DNA of 7,753 nucleotides from JAZLIL01 sp045617405. Lineage in GTDB: Bacteria > Bacillota > Clostridia > Lachnospirales > Lachnospiraceae. How positions within the stretch are numbered: the stretch's first letter is position 1; each line of letters starts with the position of its first letter. Both the position numbers and the translations under genes were made by a program. Below, piece by piece: positions 1-4,687 of this stretch. The notes under the pieces were generated by a model. That model was not told where the DNA came from and did not search any database. It was given only the letters and a program-made list of their open reading frames with translations. The stretch covers positions 1-7,753 of the forward strand of contig JAZLIL010000088.1 of the NCBI GenBank assembly GCA_045617405.1. The letters are read 5' to 3'.

Positions 1-29
1 AAGGGTCCTTTCTTTAACGAACGAGCCAT
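1..29 (-). CDS. rpsS: Small-subunit ribosomal protein S19, 5' fragment
   Basis: Only the first nine full codons plus two bases lie in the window; they read M-A-R-S-L-K-K-G-P, the characteristic S19 amino terminus (MARSLKKGPF in many bacteria). The ATG is at 29-27, preceded by a strong AAAGGAGGAGG ribosome site and only 18 bases after the rplB stop, so it is translated from the same S10-operon mRNA. S19 is a head protein of the 30S subunit. The rest of the gene lies beyond the left edge. Confidence 0.93.
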
Positions 30-47
30 GTTTTTCCTCCTCCTTTA

Positions 48-890
48 TTACTTCAGCGCTCTGCCGTTCTTACGACGGATGATGAGCTTGTTCGAAGACT
101 TGTTCTTCTTACGGGTCTTAAGACCAAGCGCAGGCTTACCCCAAGGAGTTGAGGGACCGGGACGACCGATTCCGTTCTTTCCTTCACCACCACCATGAGG
201 ATGGTCGTTCGGGTTCATAACAGCACCACGGACTGTAGGTCTGATACCCATGTTTCTCTTACGTCCTGCTTTACCGATGTTAATAAGTTCGTGCTCGATG
301 TTTCCAACCTGACCGATTGTTGCGCGGCAGTTGATAGGAACCATTCTCATTTCGCCTGAAGGTAAACGGAGGATTGCATACTTGCCTTCCTTAGCCATAA
401 GCTGTGCTGCATTACCTGCTGCACGAACAAGCTGGCCGCCCTTACCTGAATAAAGCTCTACGTTGTGAATTAATGTACCGATCGGGATCTTTGCCATAGG
501 GAGGCAGTTACCAACTCTAACCTCGGCATTCTCGCCGCTCATTACCTTGTCGCCTACGCTAAGTCCGTTAGGAGCAAGGATGTATGCCTTCTCGCCGTCT
601 GCATAGCAGATAAGTGCGATATTTGCTGATCTGTTAGGATCGTACTCGATTGTCTTTACTGTTGCTTCGATGTCATCTTTTCTTCTCTTGAAGTCGATGA
701 TTCTGTACTTTCTTCTGTTTCCGCCGCCATGATGTCTAACGGTGATCTTACCCTGATTGTTACGGCCTGCTGTCTTCTTAAGTGAAGTACAAAGCGACTT
801 CTCCGGTGTTGATGTTGTAATCTCCTGGAAGTCAGAACCGGTCATATGTCTTCTGGAGGGTGTATAGGGATTATACTTTTTGATTCCCAT
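48..890 (-). CDS. rplB: Large-subunit ribosomal protein L2
   Basis: L2 is a primary 23S rRNA-binding protein needed for subunit association and for assembly of the peptidyl-transferase centre. The 280-residue product matches the usual family length of about 273-280. The amino terminus (MGIKKYNPYTPSRR) and the early RHHGGGNRRKYRIIDFKR segment are typical. The carboxyl end carries the near-invariant NPNDHPHGGGEG motif, whose first histidine (residue 230 counting Met) aligns with the E. coli His229 linked to peptidyl transfer, followed by the basic GKPALGLKTRKKNK tail. The ATG at 890-888 follows an AAGGAG site. Unlike its neighbours, it is separated from the upstream gene (rplW) by 98 bases, and its ribosome site lies in a predicted hairpin loop. 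It is the fifth gene of the S10 operon, in canonical order. No frameshift or missing motif is seen. Confidence 0.99.
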   Translation of the reverse strand: MGIKKYNPYTPSRRHMTGSDFQEITTSTPEKSLCTSLKKTAGRNNQGKITVRHHGGGNRRKYRIIDFKRRKDDIEATVKTIEYDPNRSANIALICYADGEKAYILAPNGLSVGDKVMSGENAEVRVGNCLPMAKIPIGTLIHNVELYSGKGGQLVRAAGNAAQLMAKEGKYAILRLPSGEMRMVPINCRATIGQVGNIEHELINIGKAGRKRNMGIRPTVRGAVMNPNDHPHGGGEGKNGIGRPGPSTPWGKPALGLKTRKKNKSSNKLIIRRKNGRALK

Positions 891-909
891 GATAACTCCT
901 TTCGTTATC
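891..909 (-). promoter_or_regulatory. Hairpin presenting the rplB ribosome binding site in its loop
   Basis: In the mRNA, GAUAAC and GUUAUC form a perfect 6-bp stem around a 7-base loop, GAAAGGA, which holds most of the Shine-Dalgarno sequence. The stem ends directly against the rplB AUG. The pairing is read from the sequence. A role in tuning L2 translation is inference, and a stem of this size could arise by chance in an AU-rich spacer. Confidence 0.45.
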
Positions 910-988
910 GGCTACGCAATACATTCCACAACTTATACTCTCAAGCGGTGATTTTTCTGGGTGCAGTAATCATTAATGATTCTCTATT

Positions 989-1288
989 TTACAGACCTGA
1001 GAAAATCACGATATCCTTTGAATCAGCTGTGAGCTGAACGATTGCTTTTCTCTTCTTTGCTGTGTAACCAACGTCACGTCCGCGTCTTCTGAGCTTTCCG
1101 TCCTGATTGAGGATGTTAACCTTCTCAACCTTTGTTCCTTCGAACATCTTCTCGACTGCTTCCTTAACCTGTGACTTTGTTGCGTCTGTGTGAACTTCGA
1201 ATGTGTACTTCTTGTCAGCCATCATGTTCATGCTTTTCTCTGTAACAACGGGCTTTAAGATTACGTCATAGTACTTTAAATCTGCCAT
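989..1288 (-). CDS. rplW: Large-subunit ribosomal protein L23
   Basis: L23 sits at the polypeptide exit of the 50S subunit, where trigger factor and the signal recognition particle dock. The product has 99 residues, normal for the family. The N-terminal motif LKPVVTEKS is diagnostic; its glutamate (residue 17) corresponds to the conserved trigger-factor contact glutamate of E. coli L23. The loop with KLRRRGRDVGYTAKKRKAIV is the family's basic 23S-binding extension. The start codon overlaps the rplD stop by one base (TAATG), and its ribosome site, AGGAGGTG, lies inside the end of rplD, so the two are probably translationally coupled. A 98-base spacer to rplB follows, including a 14-base perfect palindrome at 968-981 just after the stop. 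Confidence 0.98.
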   Translation of the reverse strand: MADLKYYDVILKPVVTEKSMNMMADKKYTFEVHTDATKSQVKEAVEKMFEGTKVEKVNILNQDGKLRRRGRDVGYTAKKRKAIVQLTADSKDIVIFSGL

Positions 1289-1908
1289 TATGCGTACACC
1301 TCCTGAATCTGAGCAACCGCATCCTTAGTAATAACAAGTGTGTCATACTTTAAGATGTCGAATACATTAAGTGCGTTTGACATAACAGTAGTTACCTTGG
1401 GAAGGTTTCTTGCGGAGAGAATTACGTTCTCATCCTTCTTATCAAGAACAACCAGTGCCTTGTCAAGCTTAAGGCTGTCAAGCATTGCTGTCATGTTCTT
1501 TGTCTTGATCTCATTGAAATTGATGCTATCCATAACGTAGATCTTCTCTTCGTTAACTCTTGTTGTAAGAGCTGACTTGATAGCAAGTGCCTTTTCCTTC
1601 TTGTTCATCTTGAAGGAATACTCTCTGGGCTTCGGAGCAAAAACAACTCCACCGTGTGTCCACTGAGGTGATCTTGTTGATCCCTGACGTGCACATCCGC
1701 CGCCCTTCTGTCTCCTGGGCTTTCTTCCGCCGCCTGATACCTCGGCGCGTGTCTTTGCACTCTGTGTTCCCTGACGCTTGTTGGCGAGCTGAAGAACAAC
1801 TGCCATGTGCATAAGATGCTCATTAACTTCTACATTAAATACTGAATCGTCAAGGTCGATTGTACCAACGCTTGCGCCTTCCATATTATAAACTTTAACG
1901 TTTGCCAT
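1288..1908 (-). CDS. rplD: Large-subunit ribosomal protein L4
   Basis: L4 binds domain I of 23S rRNA, and its extended loop reaches the narrowest point of the peptide exit tunnel; in E. coli it also represses its own S10 operon. The 206-residue product is of normal length. Residues 61-80 form the tunnel loop (GRKPRRQKGGGCARQGSTRS), followed by the family motif PQWTHGGVVFAPKPR. The usual loop core is KGTGRARQG; here residue 70 is Gly instead of Thr and residue 72 is Cys instead of Arg, read directly from codons GGC and TGT. The ATG at 1908-1906 follows an AAAGGAGG site. It is the third gene of the operon, 26 bases after rplC and overlapping rplW by one base. Confidence 0.98.
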   Translation of the reverse strand: MANVKVYNMEGASVGTIDLDDSVFNVEVNEHLMHMAVVLQLANKRQGTQSAKTRAEVSGGGRKPRRQKGGGCARQGSTRSPQWTHGGVVFAPKPREYSFKMNKKEKALAIKSALTTRVNEEKIYVMDSINFNEIKTKNMTAMLDSLKLDKALVVLDKKDENVILSARNLPKVTTVMSNALNVFDILKYDTLVITKDAVAQIQEVYA

Positions 1909-1934
1909 TTTTCGGTTCCTCCTTTCTTAAAGTG

Positions 1935-2567
1935 TTAAGCTCTCTTGACTGTTTCTTTAAGAACTATCATGGCCTTCTTCGATCCGGGTACAGCGCCCTT
2001 TACAAGGATTACGTTGTTCTCGGTGTCGATTCTTACCACTTCAAGATTCTGTACGGTTGCCTTTACATTACCCATCTGTCCGGGCATGTGCTTACCCTTG
2101 AATACACGTCCGGGTGATGTGGCAGCACCGTTGGAACCTGCATGTCTGTGGTACTTGGAGCCGTGCTTCATGGGTCCTCTGTGCAGACCGAATCTCTTGA
2201 TAGCACCCTGGAATCCCTTACCTTTTGTGATTCCCGTTGCATCAACGCGATCGCCTTCTGCAAAGATGTCAACCTTGATCTCCTGACCTACAGTGTAGTT
2301 TGCAGCGTCTTCAAACTTGAACTCTTTAAGAAATCTCTTTGCCTGAACGCCTGCCTTCTTGAAAAGACCTGCCAGAGGCTTGTTTACCAGGTTCTCCCTG
2401 ATGTCGCCGAAGCCAACCTGAACTGCTTCGTAACCGTCGTTCTCCTTGGTCTTAACCTGTGTAACAACGCAGGGACCTGCAGCAAGAACGGTAACGGGTG
2501 TTAAACTCCCGTCTTCACCAAAGATCTGAGTCATTCCGACCTTTGTAGCTAAGATAGCTTTCTTCAT
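1935..2567 (-). CDS. rplC: Large-subunit ribosomal protein L3
   Basis: L3 is an early-assembling 23S rRNA-binding protein whose central loop approaches the peptidyl-transferase centre. The 210-residue protein starts MKKAILATKVGMTQIF, the standard L3 amino terminus. Residues around 110-175 contain the family signature: TGITKGKGFQGAIKRFG, then GPMKHGSKYHRHAGSNGAATSPGR, then VFKGKHMPGQMGN. Where E. coli L3 has the glutamine that is N5-methylated (the SIGQNQTPGK stretch), this protein reads SNGAATSPGR, so no equivalent methylated Gln is expected. The ATG at 2567-2565 follows an AGGAGG site. It is separated from rpsJ by 54 bases containing a small hairpin, and from rplD by 26 bases. Confidence 0.98.
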   Translation of the reverse strand: MKKAILATKVGMTQIFGEDGSLTPVTVLAAGPCVVTQVKTKENDGYEAVQVGFGDIRENLVNKPLAGLFKKAGVQAKRFLKEFKFEDAANYTVGQEIKVDIFAEGDRVDATGITKGKGFQGAIKRFGLHRGPMKHGSKYHRHAGSNGAATSPGRVFKGKHMPGQMGNVKATVQNLEVVRIDTENNVILVKGAVPGSKKAMIVLKETVKRA

Positions 2568-2596
2568 TACTATTTCCTCCTGTTTAATCTACAGCG

Positions 2597-2612
2597 GACC
2601 GGTATCCCGGTC
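2597..2612 (-). other. Small perfect hairpin between rpsJ and rplC
   Basis: GACCGG and CCGGTC form a perfect 6-bp stem with a 4-base loop (GATA in the mRNA). It lies 9 bases after the rpsJ stop and about 15 bases before the rplC ribosome site. No U-run follows, so it is not an intrinsic terminator. A 3'-end stabiliser or processing site is possible; neither is shown by the sequence. Confidence 0.4.
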
Positions 2613-2621
2613 ATCCTAGAA

Positions 2622-2939
2622 TTACTTTGTCTTCATCTTGATATCGATGTAAACACCGGCGGGCATCTCGAGTCCGGCAAACGCATCTACTGTCTTGGGT
2701 GTAGGTGCGATGATGTCGATCAGTCTCTTGTGTGTTCTCTGCTCGAACTGCTCACGGCTGTCCTTGTACTTATGAACAGCACGAAGGATTGTAACAACTT
2801 CCTTCTTTGTGGGAAGCGGTACAGGTCCGCTGACCTTTGATCCTGTCTTCTTAACAGTCTCAATGATCTTAGCTGCAGATGCATCGATGAGCTGATGATC
2901 ATACGCCTTCAATGTGATTCTCATTACCTGATTTGCCAT
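2622..2939 (-). CDS. rpsJ: Small-subunit ribosomal protein S10 (NusE)
   Basis: S10 is a head protein of the 30S subunit and, as NusE, binds NusB in transcription antitermination. The 105-residue product is the usual length (about 102-105). The segment MRITLKAYDHQLIDASAAKI is typical, as are the loop GPVPLPTKKEVVTILRA and the carboxyl motif THKRLIDIIAPTPKTVDA that ends most bacterial S10 proteins before the GVYIDIKM strand. The ATG at 2939-2937 follows AAAAGGAGGAG, separated from it by a run of seven U. As the first gene of the S10 operon it sits behind a leader of about 288 nt (2940-3227), the likely place for regulation of the whole operon. Confidence 0.99.
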   Translation of the reverse strand: MANQVMRITLKAYDHQLIDASAAKIIETVKKTGSKVSGPVPLPTKKEVVTILRAVHKYKDSREQFEQRTHKRLIDIIAPTPKTVDAFAGLEMPAGVYIDIKMKTK

Positions 2940-3227
2940 AAAAAAAGTCTCCTCCTTTTCGTACTTTTAATGAAGTACAACAAGTGGCGACTGTACACTT
3001 ACCCGTGTGTTTCATTTTTGCCTCATTTTTTGTGCCTCGCCAGCGAGGCGCGGCATCAATGATTTTCTCACGGTTTATCTGCTCAAGGGCAGAAAACTAA
3101 CTGTACAGTGACTTGTCGTCATGATTGTGAATACCGGCTGGCAACCGGTTTCCTGACATTCGCTCCACGGAAAACCCGCCTAAACTGCAGGCAGCAACCT
3201 CACGCTTCATAGCTATCATGTCACAGC
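2940..3227 (-). promoter_or_regulatory. Structured 5' leader of the S10 operon
   Basis: This is the gene-free stretch between the predicted transcription start (about 3227) and rpsJ. Inverted repeats seen on the minus strand, 5' to 3': 3194-3176 (6 bp with one G-U); 3149-3133 (ACCGG/CCGGT), partly competing with a GGTTTCC pairing of 3176-3169 with 3153-3147; 3097-3073 (9 bp with one bulge, TCTGC/GCAGA core); 3049-3034 (GCCTCG/CGAGGC, loop CTGG); and 2978-2961 (GTACTT/AAGTAC) ending directly at the Shine-Dalgarno sequence. A long-range helix pairs 3119-3111 with 2985-2977 (9 bp, one G-U) and 3109-3102 with 2997-2990 (8 perfect bp), enclosing the third and fourth hairpins. Autogenous control of the S10 operon by L4 is established in E. 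coli. Control by L4 or another operon protein here is inference, and I cannot match this architecture to a named leader family by eye. Confidence 0.65.
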
Positions 3228-3234
3228 AAGTGAT

Positions 3235-3263
3235 ATCATACACCCTGACGTAGAAAAAAGCAA
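3235..3263 (-). promoter_or_regulatory. Predicted sigma-A promoter of the S10 operon
   Basis: On the minus strand there is a -10 hexamer TATGAT (3240-3235; five of six match TATAAT) and a -35 TTGCTT (3263-3258; TTG conserved), separated by exactly 17 bases. The start of transcription would be about 3227. The -35 lies within the 3' arm and U-run of the upstream terminator, so the two signals are fused. The -10 is good and the -35 only fair. The position at the head of the leader supports it. Confidence 0.55.
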
Positions 3264-3288
3264 GAAGTTTTTTTAATTTCCTGCTTTT
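3254..3288 (-). terminator. Rho-independent terminator of the AI-2E-family gene
   Basis: Minus-strand GCAGGAA (3284-3278) pairs with TTCTTGC (3266-3260), with one G-U, around an 11-base A-rich loop, and runs straight into six T residues (3259-3254). Flanking AAAA/TTTT can extend the stem to 11 bp. The G-U pair would be an A-C mismatch on the plus strand, so the minus orientation is the functional one. It ends transcription about 110 bases past the AI-2E stop and just before the S10 promoter. Confidence 0.65.
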
Positions 3289-3307
3289 AACTCAGTTCCT
3301 ATACTAT

Positions 3308-3348
3308 CGGCGCTCCCTTCGTGTCCGGAAGGAGCGCCGCTTTGTTTT
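3308..3348 (+). terminator. GC-rich hairpin with a U-rich tail in the plus direction
   Basis: CGGCGCTCC (3308-3316) pairs perfectly with GGAGCGCCG (3331-3339), with three more pairs inside past a bulge, and is followed on the plus strand by CTTTGTTTT. By the usual rules this terminates plus-strand transcripts best. Read on the minus strand it is the first hairpin after the AI-2E stop, but it is followed there by ATAGTATAGG, a poor U-run. No plus-strand gene is seen in the window, so it may block antisense transcription, or act as a 3'-end stabilising stem or weak first terminator for the AI-2E mRNA. Confidence 0.6.
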
Positions 3349-3398
3349 CCATACTTTTTCTCTTTTGCTCTTTCTTTTCTACTTATACTCCTTCTTTT

Positions 3399-4595
3399 CT
3401 ATTTCTTCTTTTTCTTAATTTTATCAAAAAACTTACTCTTTGCGGCTCCGAGCTTTTCGAGTGCAATCTTTTTCTTTTCTCCGTCTTCGCCGTTTTCGCC
3501 TTCTGCATCGCTGTCAAGAGTAAATACCTTAAGTTCACCCGTCTCGCTAAGATAGAGAAGAAGCGATGCCGTTACCGGGAACAGGAACATTCCGATGAAG
3601 CCTGCGATTTTCAGACCACAGAACATAAGGAACAGCGTTGCGCAGGGATGAAGTCCGATCTGCTGCCCTACTATCTTCGGCTCCAGTACATTTCTGATTG
3701 CCGTGATTATCACATACAGAACAAGAAGTCCGATTCCGAGGAACAGGTTTCCGTAGAGAAGATTGATGATGCCCCACGGAATTACCGCAAGTCCCGTTCC
3801 GACTACGGGAAGGATATCCATTATTGCAATGGCAAGTGCTATGATTGCCGCATTCGGAACACGAAGAATCCACAGTCCCACAAAGAGTTCACAGAATGTA
3901 ATTCCGAGAATCAGTGAGTAAGATTTGATGTAAACAAGAATCGACCCGGAAATAAACTGTCCCGCTGTTGTAACAAGATCCTGTCCCTTCTGCGGAAGCT
4001 GCATCTTAAGAAAATGAGTAATCTTTTCGAAATCAACAACAAAGAAGAAACTCGAAATAATCGTAAAGAGCACCTGAACCATCATATTCGGGAGTGAAGT
4101 TGCAAAGGAAGATGCCGACTTGATTGCAACGACAGATACCTCGGAAATGGCCCCGCTCAGCGATTCGAACAATTCCATCGAATTTTCCATCAGATCATCC
4201 ACTGCAGAATTGTCAATCAGATTGATTTTTGTCCCGATTGACTGATACATATCATCAAGGAAAGGAAGGATGTAATTTTCATAAATCTGCGGAAGCTCAG
4301 AGAACAGGTTGACAACAAGATCTGCAAGCTTTGCAACAAGCATAACACCGAGCGTTCCGATCAGCGCGTAGAAAATTATCGTAAAAACAATCCCGACTGC
4401 ACTCTGAGGGATCTTGGTTTTCTTTGCAAGAGCGGCTGCAGGCTTATGAAGGATTGCTGCTACAATGAAGCCGATTACAAACGGAGAGATGAGCGGCAAA
4501 GCATACTTCAGGATGACAAAGGCTATGGCCAGGATCATCGCGATGTACATTACATTAATTATGGCTTTTCTCTTCTCTTCTGTGCTTAATCTCAT
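3399..4595 (-). CDS. AI-2E / YtvI-family polytopic membrane protein
   Basis: This 398-residue protein has the AI-2E transporter family layout. There are paired N-terminal hydrophobic segments (about 11-29 and 31-50) and another at 67-90, then a long, mostly hydrophilic region (about 95-165) expected outside the membrane bilayer. Hydrophobic segments follow at about 170-187, 218-244, 247-285, 284-300 and 315-348. The motifs MDILPVVGTG (259-268) and LEPKIVGQQIGLHP (304-317) are typical of the family and close to the Bacillus sporulation protein YtvI. The substrate is unknown; members are described as efflux proteins or Na+/H+ antiporters, so no function is claimed. The tail is unusual: acidic (about 361-373) then lysine-rich, ending IKKKKK. 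The ATG at 4595 is chosen because GGGAGG lies four bases upstream; an in-frame ATG at 4673 lies in the rpoC-proximal hairpin. It sits 92 bases after rpoC. Confidence 0.9.
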   Translation of the reverse strand: MRLSTEEKRKAIINVMYIAMILAIAFVILKYALPLISPFVIGFIVAAILHKPAAALAKKTKIPQSAVGIVFTIIFYALIGTLGVMLVAKLADLVVNLFSELPQIYENYILPFLDDMYQSIGTKINLIDNSAVDDLMENSMELFESLSGAISEVSVVAIKSASSFATSLPNMMVQVLFTIISSFFFVVDFEKITHFLKMQLPQKGQDLVTTAGQFISGSILVYIKSYSLILGITFCELFVGLWILRVPNAAIIALAIAIMDILPVVGTGLAVIPWGIINLLYGNLFLGIGLLVLYVIITAIRNVLEPKIVGQQIGLHPCATLFLMFCGLKIAGFIGMFLFPVTASLLLYLSETGELKVFTLDSDAEGENGEDGEKKKIALEKLGAAKSKFFDKIKKKKK

Positions 4596-4599
4596 AGTA

Positions 4600-4605
4600 C
4601 CTCCC
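4600..4605 (-). promoter_or_regulatory. Ribosome binding site that fixes the AI-2E gene start
   Basis: GGGAGG is followed by TACT and ATG on the minus strand. The spacing of four bases is slightly short but acceptable. No comparable site precedes the in-frame ATG at 4673, so this site favours a 398-residue product beginning MRLSTEEKRK. Confidence 0.8.
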
Positions 4606-4638
4606 AATTCTTCCGATTTTTCACTTTGCTTAATTGTT

Positions 4639-4647
4639 ACTATACCA
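4639..4647 (-). promoter_or_regulatory. Candidate extended -10 promoter for the AI-2E gene
   Basis: Minus strand TGG-TATAGT fits the TGn-TATAAT extended -10 pattern, with five of six matches in the hexamer. No recognisable -35 lies 16-18 bases upstream, where the GC hairpin sits. Transcription would start at about 4632, leaving a leader of about 37 bases before the ATG. Co-transcription from rpoC is the alternative. Confidence 0.35.
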
Positions 4648-4673
4648 ATGCGGCCGGAGTAATCCGGCCGCAT
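4648..4673 (-). other. Perfect GC-rich hairpin downstream of rpoC
   Basis: ATGCGGCCGG and CCGGCCGCAT form a perfect 10-bp stem with the 6-base loop ATTACT, starting 14 bases after the rpoC stop. This is the expected place for an rpoC terminator, but no U-run follows in either direction (TGGTATAGT on the minus strand, CGAAAAATT on the plus strand). It may be a 3'-end stabilising or pausing hairpin, or a terminator that works poorly and lets rpoC transcripts run into the AI-2E gene. Confidence 0.6.
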
Positions 4674-4687
4674 CGAAAAATTACATA

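Noticed and set aside
916..944. A possible internal promoter before rplB (TTGAGA, 17 bases, TATTGC on the minus strand)
   Set aside because: The -35 is good but the -10 matches only three of six positions, so it does not reach the standard for a feature.
846..1037. A 63-residue plus-strand reading frame spanning the rplW-rplB spacer
   Set aside because: It overlaps both ribosomal-protein genes in antisense, and I recognise no ribosome site or homology.
2899..3015. A 38-codon minus-strand reading frame (starts MKHTGKC) inside the S10 leader, overlapping the start of rpsJ in another frame, with a GAGG six bases before its ATG
   Set aside because: It runs through the 3' arm of the long-range helix and the rpsJ ribosome site, its sequence looks like translated structure, and it resembles nothing I know. 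A chance frame is the simpler reading.
2940..3398. A known riboswitch, T-box, tRNA or CRISPR repeat in the largest gene-free stretch
   Set aside because: I found no T-box sequence, no cloverleaf, no regularly spaced repeats and no riboswitch core that I recognise. The position upstream of rpsJ fits an r-protein leader better.
3341..3424. Purine-rich stretch on the minus strand at and past the end of the AI-2E gene
   Set aside because: It encodes the lysine-rich tail and then forms an A-rich spacer before a hairpin; composition alone explains it, and no repeat unit is present.
3321..3917. A 198-residue plus-strand reading frame opposite the AI-2E gene end
   Set aside because: It begins inside the plus-strand terminator hairpin and its hydrophobic start is only the translated pyrimidine-rich strand. 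It is a shadow of the real gene.
4596..4673. A 26-residue upstream extension of the AI-2E protein from the in-frame ATG at 4673
   Set aside because: The extension codes through the perfect GC hairpin and the extended -10 element and has no ribosome site. The ATG at 4595 has GGGAGG in front of it.
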